From positions 30,120-94,119 of the forward strand of contig JBGTJE010000078.1 of NCBI GenBank assembly GCA_041745295.1: a DNA stretch of 64,000 bases, read 5' to 3'. Of this stretch, positions 6,518 to 14,857 are shown piece after piece (the stretch's first letter is position 1; every line of letters begins with the position of its first letter). The notes under the pieces are model-generated. The model made no database searches. It was not told the DNA's origin and saw only the letters and a program-made list of their open reading frames with translations. The stretch comes from JANMEB01 sp041745295. Lineage in GTDB: Bacteria > Planctomycetota > Planctomycetia > Pirellulales > Pirellulaceae. The position numbers and the translations under genes are program-made.

Positions 6518-8407
6518 CTAGAGAGAAATGTCCGGTCGGGCTGGCAATTCCATGGGGGCTGGCGGGACGTCTCCGGGTTCCCCTTGGGGCGCCGGTTTGG
6601 GGCGAACTAAGTCGGTCCGGGCGATTTGAATGGACTCCAGGTCCTCGGCAGAAATAACGTAAAACCAAGGTCCAAATCGATCGTTCAGCCGCTTGGTCTT
6701 GCGCTCGCCCTCCTCACGGCGATTCTTATAGTCTTCGCTGTCTCGTTTGTATTGGTCCGCGTCCAACTCGAATTTCTGTAGTGCCGTTTTGTACTCCGCT
6801 AGTTGTTGATCGTATTGGATGAACGCGGCGTCGCGAGTGTCTTGCGGGGGTGTCGGCGGAACGTCGGTCGGATTCTGGCTAGGAGGTTGGTTCGGAACGG
6901 TGGAGGCGACGTACCCTTCGGGCTTGGTAGGTTCGATAGGGGCGGTCGGCTCAACCGGTTCCGATCCCAGAGCACTAACGTCAAACGAAACACGAACCAT
7001 GAGGTAACGGTTTCGCTTGGTGGATGTCGCAGTATCGGGTTTCGTCGGATCGGCGGATGGGTCGTTCGCAGCCTGTTCCGGCGCGTTTTGTTGGGCCTCG
7101 CCAGCGGCGGCTACATGGGCGTCCGTGGTTTGATCGGCCTTGGCCGCATCACCGTTTGCCGTTGCTTCGGAACCATCGCTTATCGGAACTGCATTGTCCG
7201 CCGGTGGAGTTGCGGGAGCGCCGATTTCAATGGCCTCATCGCTTCCTTGCACGGAATCGCCGAAGTACAAGTTGTACGCGATGCCTTGGTTGTTCGAGAG
7301 GAACAATTCGCCGCGATTAGAGTAGAAAGCTGGTTTCTCGCCTTGGCTATTGCCCGGAACGACGTTGAATCCATACGACATCAATTCGGATTGGAGATTG
7401 AACAGGGCTTCCTGAAATGCTGCGGGGTCTTTGCGAAATGTTTCGAAGTCCGTGTTCACGGTCAGATCGGGATTGAGCAGCGGTTTGCCTTCGAGCTGGA
7501 GTTTTGGCCGCACTCCAACGATGATCATGTCGTCCAAGAGGTTGAGGATTTTGGAATAGTTCTGGCTGTTGAGTTCCTCCTTAGCCGGATCGAGTCCATT
7601 CAGCGTCCAAGGGTCGAAGGGTTTGACTCGCAGGAGTTCGTGTCGGCCCTTGTCAAGCTTGCCGATGCGGCGAACCGTTCCGCGATTCGTCAACTCGTCG
7701 CGGACCTGCAGTTCGTAATTGTCGATGACCACTTTGTTGAGTTCCTGTTGATCGATCTGCAACAAATCGGGTTCAATCCAATCGGCAAAACGGGTCGACA
7801 AATCGACATTCAGGTTCGCGACATAGGTTTCGGACTCCTCGCCACTTCGCACGTAGAATCGTTTTTTGGCGGCGCCGTTTTTCTCAAACGCATCTTCGCG
7901 CGCATTGGCATTTTCGACATCGGCGGCTTTACCCACGATGAGGTCGGCGAGGATTTCTTCATTGGCATCGCGCAGGACAACGCGTTTTCCGATTTCTTCC
8001 GGGTCGGCTGCATCGGCGCCGTCGCCGTCGGGTGCGAGCACGGCGAACCGTCGTTGGTCTTCACTCCAGCGTCCGGCGAGCGCGAGCCGATCCAATCCGT
8101 ACAATGCCGTGGCAGTCTCGAACAGCCGTTTTGCGGCTTCCGCGGGATAGTTGTGATGCGAGGGAATCCGCCAGACGCCGTCTCGATTTTCGACTTTGAA
8201 TCGGCGCAGCGATTGACTGACAGGGTCGCGGGCAACGACTTCCAACGATTTGACCTGTTCGGCCTCCAACGTAGGAAACAACGGTTTACCGACGAGGTCT
8301 TCGGTGATGGCCACTCGCGGCTTAGTGGCGAAATGGGTGCCCACGGCCGCACCACCGATCCCAATTGCGATCGCAACAAAGAGGATAGTTTTCGTCAAGT
8401 CGTTCAT
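6518..8407 (-). CDS. DUF4340 domain protein, ABC-cassette partner
   Basis: The product is 629 residues. ATG 8407 is preferred (GGAG about 9 bases upstream) because it gives an immediate membrane anchor at residues 7-25. An ATG at 8434 is the alternative; longer frames overlap the upstream gene. The body is periplasmic, with repeated beta-rich modules as in DUF4340 (LVGKPLFPTLEAEQVKSL near residue 38, then blocks around VWRIPSHHNYPA). The middle holds a low-complexity Ala/Asp/Glu/Pro stretch, and later comes a Pro-rich linker followed by a charged coiled-coil-like segment. It is the last gene of a three-gene unit with an ABC ATPase and a permease-GldG fusion. DUF4340 proteins commonly accompany such transporters. 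Inference: an extracytoplasmic stalk or substrate-handling subunit. Substrate unknown. Confidence 0.75.
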   Translation of the reverse strand: MNDLTKTILFVAIAIGIGGAAVGTHFATKPRVAITEDLVGKPLFPTLEAEQVKSLEVVARDPVSQSLRRFKVENRDGVWRIPSHHNYPAEAAKRLFETATALYGLDRLALAGRWSEDQRRFAVLAPDGDGADAADPEEIGKRVVLRDANEEILADLIVGKAADVENANAREDAFEKNGAAKKRFYVRSGEESETYVANLNVDLSTRFADWIEPDLLQIDQQELNKVVIDNYELQVRDELTNRGTVRRIGKLDKGRHELLRVKPFDPWTLNGLDPAKEELNSQNYSKILNLLDDMIIVGVRPKLQLEGKPLLNPDLTVNTDFETFRKDPAAFQEALFNLQSELMSYGFNVVPGNSQGEKPAFYSNRGELFLSNNQGIAYNLYFGDSVQGSDEAIEIGAPATPPADNAVPISDGSEATANGDAAKADQTTDAHVAAAGEAQQNAPEQAANDPSADPTKPDTATSTKRNRYLMVRVSFDVSALGSEPVEPTAPIEPTKPEGYVASTVPNQPPSQNPTDVPPTPPQDTRDAAFIQYDQQLAEYKTALQKFELDADQYKRDSEDYKNRREEGERKTKRLNDRFGPWFYVISAEDLESIQIARTDLVRPKPAPQGEPGDVPPAPMELPARPDISL

Positions 8408-8460
8408 GGCAACGATCTCCAAATTTTCAGGCATTCGACCCGGTCGCAAAGTCGCGCATC

Positions 8461-11313
8461 TTAAACGCGACGTTCCGGTTTGATTTGTTTTCGTTCGTTC
8501 AAGAATCGCGCGGTGAGCACCCACACTCCCAGCAATACGGCGGGCAGCGGAGCCAGCCCCACCGACAGAAAGCGGACCAAGCTCTCCGATTGCGAGATTT
8601 TCTCTTGCTCGGCAGCCTTAATTTCCTCGATCCGCTCGTCGCGCTGGCGCTCCAACCGATCGCGCTGGATGTCAAATCGGCGCTGCGAAACGTTCACGTC
8701 CTGGGATAGCTGCTGAAGCTTGCCGGCAAAATCGAGTTCCTTGTCTTCGCTGATGCGCTTCACCGCGGAATCGAGTTGACTCTGGGCTTTGGCAAGTTCA
8801 TCTTGAATTTCATGATCGATTGTTTCTTGCTGTTGCATTCGGTCGCTGCGATACTTTTCGACGACCGCCTCAAATTTGGTCAGTGATCGCGGGGAGGGCT
8901 GTCGATTTCTCAGGCGGACAAAATCCACATCGCCCGCCAAAACCTCCAAGGCGTTTTGCACGAGCTTGACATTGTCCAATGGCGCGGTCAAAGATTGAGC
9001 CTGGAGCGGTTCGATTTCCGTAAGGAAATCCGTGTCGGCAATAAATACCACGTTGAGCGGCTTGCTCTCGCCGCTCGCTTTGCTGGTGATTCGAGCGGCG
9101 ACGACTTTCGGTCGTTCATCCCTGTCCAATACCGGACTCGGTTCGAGCACGACCATTTCGGATCCGGTGACATCCGAAATGAGCTTCATACCCCCACCGG
9201 GAAGTCGCGGGTCATCCGGCGTGAAGGTGATCTTGTCCCAACCAATTGTCCCCGACGAATTGGAAAGTTGAATCAGCGGTGTGAATTCGGTTTTGGCGTC
9301 CTGGGCCGCTTGAATCGTGCCGGGATAGCTAAACAAGACGCGGCGCAAGCCTTGCGAAATGGGATCGGTTTTATTGAACGGATGGTAATCGCCGCGCGGA
9401 TACGCGAACACAAGTGCCAACGTTTTTAGTCCATAATATTTAGGCCACGTTTCGCCTAAGTAATCAGGCCAATACGGCTTGAATCCGGGGATCGGTTCAA
9501 GTTCGTGCCAGGCAACCAATCCGTTGTTCCATTCGATTCCCAAAGCCGAAAGCAACGCGATCGGCGATCCACCAAATGCCTTTTCCTCCATGTACTCGGT
9601 CAGGAAAGGTCGGGCTGGAGCCCGCATGTCGACCCGCGGCTGGCGCGGGGCATTAAACACTCCCAAATTATCCGGCGAGCGAAACGCCCAATAAAATGGC
9701 AGCGGATCTTCCAGGATCAACACCGCGCGCCCGGACTGAACGTAGTTCACCAAATCGTCGAGGGCCGTTTGCGTCAAACTACTGGGACCGACCACCAGCA
9801 ATACGTCCGGGGCTGCCATCGGCGGCTCCGGTTTCGGAGGCGCGGCACTTTCAATCTTGGCAGGATCCGTTTCAAGCTTCGTGGCGGAGCCCTCCGGGTT
9901 GACGATTTTCCCAAGATCGTCCGCGCTGATCGGCTTGAAGCGATAGGATTTTTTCAACTCGCGCAGCGCGGTGTCAAAGGACCACTCGATGCGCTCATCG
10001 CGAACGAGCGGCCCCAGAAACATCAAGTCGGTCGCCAAGACCCCAACCGTCAGTTGCTTGCGTTTATCCGTGGACGTCGCGATCGCCCGGGTTAGCTCGT
10101 ATTCGACACTAGTTTCGGCATCGACAAGCGGTAGGACGGAGTCGCCCATCGTGCTGGAAACATGGGCGCCCAAGAACACTTCTTGTTCGACCATGTTTCC
10201 GCCGACCTCACTACGCGTTGCCTTGGCGCGGATGCCCTGGGTCCGCGCTTCAATGGCTTGAGGGCTGAAAGGTTTGACATCGACGATCTTCAGATCGACG
10301 TGACTTCCACCGACGCGCTGATACTGTCGCAGCAATCCGAGGTAATGGTTCTTGACGTGAACAAAATCGCGCGGGACGTCGTGACTGACGTAGGCTTGAA
10401 TCGTCACCGGTCTGCCATTTTCAGCGGCCTTCTGGAGCGTCGCGCGCGTGGCCTCATCCAGTGTGAAGATGGACTCGCGACTCATGTCGATTCGGCTGGG
10501 GATCAGGACCGTAGACTTGTCGACGAGATAGTTCAACGCGATCAAGGACGCCGCCAGAGCCAGCGTGCGGACGCCGAACTGAAGGCCCATCCCCACCTGT
10601 CGGCCTTTGCTCCAACGCCGGCGGCTAATGACGACCAAATTTAAGTACAACATCAGCGCGATGAGCGAAATGAAATAGAGCACGCCGGTGAGGGAGATTA
10701 GGCCCATGTTGAAATCGCGCAGATGCCAATCAAATCCCAGCCATTCGACTCCGAGAAGCCCGCGATAGTATCTTCCAATGAGTACGGGAAACGCACAAAA
10801 CAATGCCGCCAGAATAAATGCCACGGTGTTACTTCGCGTCAGCGACGAGGCAAACATTCCCACCGAGAGCAACGCACAACCAGCGAGCCAATATCCCAAA
10901 TACACGGCCGCAACGACTCCCCAATCTGGCTGGCCGATATTCGCCAAAGCAATCAACTGGGTTAGCGAAAACGCCAGCGCAATGGTGTAGACCGCCACGA
11001 CGGAAAGATATTTCCCCACGAGAATTTCCAGATCCGAAGCGGGCAGCGTAAACAGAATCGCATCGGTTCCCAGCCGCCGCTCCTCAGCCCACGTGTTCAT
11101 CGTGATCGCTGGAATTAGGAACAAGAGAAGCAACGGGAAGTCGCGACTGAGTTGATCCAGCGTTGCAAGATTGTCGGTGAAGAACCGCTGGTTGAAGGCC
11201 AGCATCGCACAAACCGTCACGAACACGACGATAAATAGGTAGCCACCCACGCTCGTGAAGTATTGTTTAACGTTCCTCCAAAACACCGCGGAGATCACGT
11301 GCCAGCGAATCAT
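8461..11313 (-). CDS. ABC-2 permease fused to a GldG-like extracytoplasmic domain
   Basis: The product is 950 residues. The start at ATG 11313 has AAAGGA six bases upstream. Residues about 1-240 are an ABC-2 type permease with six membrane helices (conserved PAITMNTWAEERRLGTDAILFTLP near 76-99), as in GldF/NosY-like permeases. A seventh membrane segment near 255 leads into a large periplasmic GldG-like (ABC_transp_aux) domain, with segments such as DVLLVVGPSSLTQTALDDL and RAVLILEDPLPFY. A charged coiled coil of nearly 100 residues and a final membrane helix (PLPAVLLGVWVLTARFL) close the protein. In Bacteroidota GldF and GldG are separate subunits of a gliding-linked ABC complex; here they are one chain. 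It sits between the ATPase gene (stop 17 bases upstream) and the DUF4340 gene, in one operon. Confidence 0.82.
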   Translation of the reverse strand: MIRWHVISAVFWRNVKQYFTSVGGYLFIVVFVTVCAMLAFNQRFFTDNLATLDQLSRDFPLLLLFLIPAITMNTWAEERRLGTDAILFTLPASDLEILVGKYLSVVAVYTIALAFSLTQLIALANIGQPDWGVVAAVYLGYWLAGCALLSVGMFASSLTRSNTVAFILAALFCAFPVLIGRYYRGLLGVEWLGFDWHLRDFNMGLISLTGVLYFISLIALMLYLNLVVISRRRWSKGRQVGMGLQFGVRTLALAASLIALNYLVDKSTVLIPSRIDMSRESIFTLDEATRATLQKAAENGRPVTIQAYVSHDVPRDFVHVKNHYLGLLRQYQRVGGSHVDLKIVDVKPFSPQAIEARTQGIRAKATRSEVGGNMVEQEVFLGAHVSSTMGDSVLPLVDAETSVEYELTRAIATSTDKRKQLTVGVLATDLMFLGPLVRDERIEWSFDTALRELKKSYRFKPISADDLGKIVNPEGSATKLETDPAKIESAAPPKPEPPMAAPDVLLVVGPSSLTQTALDDLVNYVQSGRAVLILEDPLPFYWAFRSPDNLGVFNAPRQPRVDMRAPARPFLTEYMEEKAFGGSPIALLSALGIEWNNGLVAWHELEPIPGFKPYWPDYLGETWPKYYGLKTLALVFAYPRGDYHPFNKTDPISQGLRRVLFSYPGTIQAAQDAKTEFTPLIQLSNSSGTIGWDKITFTPDDPRLPGGGMKLISDVTGSEMVVLEPSPVLDRDERPKVVAARITSKASGESKPLNVVFIADTDFLTEIEPLQAQSLTAPLDNVKLVQNALEVLAGDVDFVRLRNRQPSPRSLTKFEAVVEKYRSDRMQQQETIDHEIQDELAKAQSQLDSAVKRISEDKELDFAGKLQQLSQDVNVSQRRFDIQRDRLERQRDERIEEIKAAEQEKISQSESLVRFLSVGLAPLPAVLLGVWVLTARFLNERKQIKPERRV

Positions 11314-11329
11314 ACATAGTCCTTTGAAG

Positions 11330-12040
11330 TCAAGATGCAAAACCGGTCAGTTTGTGGAACTGGGCTTCCATTTGGTCGCGCTCGCCCATGGATTGCAGCG
11401 GACCGTCAAACACGACCCGACCCTCGTTGATGAGAACCACGCGGTTGCAGAGCAACGCCACTTCTTGCAGCACATGGGTCGATAACATCACTGTCTTGGA
11501 TCGTCCCAAGTCGCGGATCAATTGCCGGATCCCCACGAGCTGATTCGGGTCCAAGCCGCTCGTCGGTTCGTCCAAGATCAAGACTTCCGGATCGTGCAGG
11601 AGTGCTTGGGCCATACCCACGCGTTGGCGAAAACCGCGCGACAACTTTGAAATGGGCTTGTTCCACACTTCACCCAAGTCGCATTTTTGAGCGACGAAAT
11701 CGAGTCGGGTGCGCGTCACACTCGATGAAAGGCCGCGCGCGCGGGCCAAATAGCGGAGTGCACCCTGCGGAGTCATTTCATCGTACAACGGACCGTTCTC
11801 CGGCAAATACCCGATGAATTCGCTGCCCCGAATGCGTTCGCGTTCCATATCGAAACCGGCAATCGAAATGGAACCGCTGGTTGGAGCCAAATAACCAGTC
11901 AACAATTTCATCGTCGTCGATTTTCCAGCCCCGTTTGGTCCGAGCAAAGCGCATACCTGGCGCCGGGGAATCGAGAAATTCACATCGCGTATCGCGGCGA
12001 ATTGGCCGTAGTATTTGCAGAGATCGCTCGCCCGAATCAT
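11330..12040 (-). CDS. ABC transporter ATP-binding protein (GldA-like)
   Basis: The product is 236 residues from the ATG chosen; about 30 residues of upstream open frame show no homology. Walker A GPNGAGKST is near residues 34-42, the Q-loop near YLPENGPLYDEMT, the signature is LSRGFRQRV, Walker B is LILDEPTSGLDP and the H-loop is LSTHVLQE. This is the pattern of ABC-2 exporter ATPases. It powers the permease-GldG fusion, which begins 16 bases downstream, with the DUF4340 protein third. The whole looks like one exporter or envelope machine. The start position carries an uncertainty of a base or two from my reading of the raw lines. Confidence 0.88.
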   Translation of the reverse strand: MIRASDLCKYYGQFAAIRDVNFSIPRRQVCALLGPNGAGKSTTMKLLTGYLAPTSGSISIAGFDMERERIRGSEFIGYLPENGPLYDEMTPQGALRYLARARGLSSSVTRTRLDFVAQKCDLGEVWNKPISKLSRGFRQRVGMAQALLHDPEVLILDEPTSGLDPNQLVGIRQLIRDLGRSKTVMLSTHVLQEVALLCNRVVLINEGRVVFDGPLQSMGERDQMEAQFHKLTGFAS

Positions 12041-12461
12041 GATCTCCGATTCGGCAGCTTTGGACTTGCTTTGTTGATTCACGTTCAAGTAACCTTGCCC
12101 AGGGATAAAGCGGCGATGCCTAGCCGGCATCCAAGACCGATGCCCGCTGCGCGGACCGAGACGGCCTGCGCTAAGTCACTATTATGCCGAAAACGGCTCG
12201 ATCCTCAACGGGCGTTCGCGACCCTCGTGCGAAGATGTGCATCTGCATACCGTAGATGGCGTCGCCGCATGCCATGCTCCCGCTGCTTTTTCTTGAGTGC
12301 CACTGGCTCTGCCAGTGCACAGCTCACGCAACCAAATCGACCGATTCGGAACCTAGCCCCGCGCCACGAAAATATCGCTGTTTCACCAACACTGGCAAAG
12401 CCAGTGGCACACGGAACAAATGAGCCGGACCAGAGCCGACTAAAACGACCCGAACCTTGGA
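12041..12461. other. Intergenic region upstream of the ABC cassette
   Basis: Between the ATPase start and the stop of the lipoprotein at 12462. The frames here show no protein-like composition. It contains an inverted repeat pair, each arm itself a small hairpin, at 12297-12320 and 12388-12410. Confidence 0.55.
12297..12410. repeat. Inverted pair of CACTGGC...GCCAGTG hairpins
   Basis: The left unit is CACTGGC-TCT-GCCAGTG at 12301-12317, flanked by GTGC. The right unit is CACTGGC-AAA-GCCAGTG at 12390-12406, flanked by GCAC. The two are near-exact reverse complements separated by about 70 bases, so the region can form two small hairpins or one long stem. Confidence 0.65.
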
Positions 12462-13097
12462 CTAAGGAAGACGATACTCGCCGGCGGCATCGGGCACTCG
12501 GGCTTGTCGCGAGTCCCCTTCCAACATGGATTTGATGCGCAACACATCCAGCGGATTTTCGAAGCTATATAGATCCTGAGTTGCGCTCTCGGAGCCCAAC
12601 ATCATACCGGATATTTTCCAACCAAAACTCCCGTTCCTCAGCATCATCGAGAACGGTTGGGGCGGCGCATTGGGTTCCGCTGGCTCGGTGACTTCAATCG
12701 ATACAAAGGCGATTTTTTGCTGACTTGTGGCAAACACGGGCGCGCTAATCGTGTACAACGCGTCTTTTCCCGCAGGCATCGCGAGATCGAGTGATTGTTT
12801 GCGAGTTTGGGCGATCGATTCTTGGGAGAGGAATTTTTCGGCTTTTGCATGGTCGCCTCGTCGCAGGCAATCGATGAACGCCCGACAGATCATTTCGGGA
12901 GGCGTTTCGAGGGTGATCAAGACGTCATCGCCGCTTGACGATTCCGAGCCGGATTGCAGGTCACTATTGACATCGCCGCCTGGGTCAGCTTGAGCGACTT
13001 TGTCCGAGTCGCCGGACGAAGCCGAATTGGGTTCATCGGTATTTGTACAGCCGATCAAGCCGACGATAAGAAAAAATATCAAAGTCGTAGATCTCAT
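12462..13097 (-). CDS. Putative lipoprotein of unknown function
   Basis: The product is 211 residues. ATG 13097 is preceded by a strong AGGAGGGA, and gives a textbook lipoprotein signal (MRSTTLIFFLIVGLIGC, lipid site C17). Next comes a Ser/Asp/Gly-rich disordered linker to about residue 55. A folded domain follows, with PPEMICRAFIDCLRRGDHA and later strands (KIAFVSIEVTEP, GWKISGMML). The pattern of a helix in which a population of items is counted per gene resembles NTF2-like or DUF4878-like small domains, but I cannot assign a family. It is read away from exbB and is separated from the ABC cassette by a repeat-bearing spacer, so no operon partner is evident. Confidence 0.72.
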   Translation of the reverse strand: MRSTTLIFFLIVGLIGCTNTDEPNSASSGDSDKVAQADPGGDVNSDLQSGSESSSGDDVLITLETPPEMICRAFIDCLRRGDHAKAEKFLSQESIAQTRKQSLDLAMPAGKDALYTISAPVFATSQQKIAFVSIEVTEPAEPNAPPQPFSMMLRNGSFGWKISGMMLGSESATQDLYSFENPLDVLRIKSMLEGDSRQARVPDAAGEYRLP

Positions 13098-13478
13098 GGA
13101 ACACTCCCTCCTGGAGTGAATCGGAGCGGGATCCGTGGTCGGCGCAGCCATTCAACTCGTGCAATGGCGAGAGTGCCGGTTGAACTGTTGGCAACGGTTG
13201 CGATGATACGGTCGGTGATTTTCTTGGATCTGGCGAAACGGTCAATACCGATTTGTCCTCGCGCTTGATCTGGGGATTTGCCTTGAGGATAAAACGCGTA
13301 GGCCTGCTAGCAGGTGCAACGCGTCGCCGACTGAATTATTTCGACATGAAACGGCGAAAAGAGAAGTCAGGGCGGTGCATCGCCCTGGTCGGCACCCGCC
13401 CAGAATCGTAAAACATTCCCCGCGCGGCGCGTAATCTTGCAGGATGCATGTTGGGTCGCCACGGTGAACGGAGTCGCC
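13098..13478. other. Divergent intergenic region between lipoprotein and exbB
   Basis: No coding frame seen. It must hold the promoters for both the lipoprotein (minus) and exbB (plus) units. A 12-base palindrome CCTGCTAGCAGG lies at about 13305-13316. No confident -35/-10 pair. Confidence 0.5.
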
Positions 13479-14372
13479 ATGAAGTTTCGTACGCAGCCGG
13501 AAGTCTTGCGAGTTTTGATCGCGCTATTGGCTTTGGTCGCCGCGCCAGTTGCGCCGATTTGGGCGGCCCCGATGCCCGCTCAGGATTCTCAGATTGCCGA
13601 TGGAACGGCCGCAGATCCGGCGGCGAATGTTCCGGCCGCGGCCAGCGCGACGAACCAGGGGGTCGTGAGTTCGAGGTCTTTGCTTCGGACATTGCGCGAC
13701 GGCGGGCCACTCATGATTCCCATTGGAATCTGCTCGTTCGCCTTGCTTGTGATTGTATTTGAGCGGGCTATCAGCCTGCAAAAAGGACGCATTATCCCCG
13801 GCCCGTTTGTGAAACGGTTTCTGGAGCAATTGCAAGAGCGCGAACTCTCGCGCGAGACCGCGCTGGAATTGTGCGAAAACAACGACAGCCCGGTCGCCCG
13901 CATGTTTGCTGCCGGCGTCCGAAAATGGGGTCGTCCGAGCGTCGAAATTGAGCAGGCAATTCTCGATTCTGGTGAACGCATTTGCAACGAATTGCGAAAG
14001 TATGTTCGCATGATGAACGGCATTTCCACCGTCAGTCCATTGTTAGGGCTGTTGGGAACCGTATTTGGCATGATTCAGTCGTTTGATGCGATCGCCGCGT
14101 TCGATCCGGCACAAGGCGATGCTAAACCCATGGTTGCGGCAGGTATCAGTCAAGCGTTGATAACGACGGCCGCCGGTATGGCGGTCGCGATTCCCGCGTT
14201 GATAGCCTATTTGTACTTTGTTGGACGCGTGGACAAGCGGATCGTGGAATTGGATGAACTTGGAATGGAAGTCGTCAATTGTGTATCTGCCGAGGCCTTA
14301 GCCGGGACAAACGGTGAGCGGCGAGCGACGGGAAATCGCCCGCGCGGCGGGCCAAGCCGCAGTGCTGCGTAA
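13479..14372 (+). CDS. MotA/TolQ/ExbB proton channel family protein
   Basis: The product is 297 residues. ATG 13479 follows GGAG at about 6 bases and gives an N-terminal signal-like segment (hydrophobic residues about 10-29), as in the longer ExbB proteins. The core begins with a membrane helix (MIPIGICSFALLVIVFERAI near 73-92). It continues through the cytoplasmic region with ARMFAAGVRKWG and the conserved GISTVSPLLGLLGTVFGMI near 180-200. The last helix is TTAAGMAVAIPALIAYLYF near 228-246. The family forms pentameric inner-membrane proton channels that power TonB-, TolA- or Mot-type partners. Here exbD follows after 56 bases, then a membrane-anchored toroid protein and not TonB. The C-terminal 20 residues are Arg/Gly-rich. 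Confidence 0.9.
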   Translation: MKFRTQPEVLRVLIALLALVAAPVAPIWAAPMPAQDSQIADGTAADPAANVPAAASATNQGVVSSRSLLRTLRDGGPLMIPIGICSFALLVIVFERAISLQKGRIIPGPFVKRFLEQLQERELSRETALELCENNDSPVARMFAAGVRKWGRPSVEIEQAILDSGERICNELRKYVRMMNGISTVSPLLGLLGTVFGMIQSFDAIAAFDPAQGDAKPMVAAGISQALITTAAGMAVAIPALIAYLYFVGRVDKRIVELDELGMEVVNCVSAEALAGTNGERRATGNRPRGGPSRSAA

Positions 14373-14428
14373 GGCTGCTCGCGGAGCAAAGCGAGAAGCT
14401 ATTCCCAGCGAAATTGTAGGAATCTGCC

Positions 14429-14857
14429 ATGCCGCTCAAGACGATGCGCGAGGAACAACCGTCGATCAACCTCGTGCCGATGATTGATATCGTTTTTCAG
14501 CTGCTTATTTTTTTTATGGTGGGTACGCGGTTTACGGAACTCAACGATGAAGAACGCGATATGGCCGTTCGCATTCCCCAAGTCGCCGCGACGCCATCGA
14601 CGGCAGCTGCCCCGATCCGGTGCATCGTAAATGTCTTTAGCAATGGTACGGTGCAGTTGGATGGTGCGCCAGTCTCGCTCGATCAATTAAAACAACAACT
14701 TCGCACCGCCAAAGCCCAAAATCCTCGCGTGGGCGTCGTGATTCGAGGTGATTCCAACAGTGTCTACCAGACCGTCGCGGATGTCATCGCTGTGTGCCGA
14801 AGTGCCGAAGTCCAAGACGTCAATTTGGCGGTTCGCGTCGCCCAATTGGAGCGCTGA
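14429..14857 (+). CDS. ExbD/TolR family biopolymer transport protein
   Basis: The product is 142 residues. The single membrane helix INLVPMIDIVFQLLIFFMVG (about residues 13-32) carries the essential proton-path aspartate at D20. The periplasmic part has the usual ExbD pattern, including NPRVGVVIRGDSNSVYQTVADVI near 97-119. It works with the ExbB protein just upstream. Its stop codon overlaps the ATG of the next gene (TGATG), indicating translational coupling with the toroid protein. That coupling is the best hint that the toroid protein is the partner driven by this channel. Confidence 0.9.
   Translation: MPLKTMREEQPSINLVPMIDIVFQLLIFFMVGTRFTELNDEERDMAVRIPQVAATPSTAAAPIRCIVNVFSNGTVQLDGAPVSLDQLKQQLRTAKAQNPRVGVVIRGDSNSVYQTVADVIAVCRSAEVQDVNLAVRVAQLER

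Noticed and set aside
6803..8464. 553-residue open frame on the plus strand
   Set aside because: It is antisense to the DUF4340 gene, lies fully within it, and has no family pattern.
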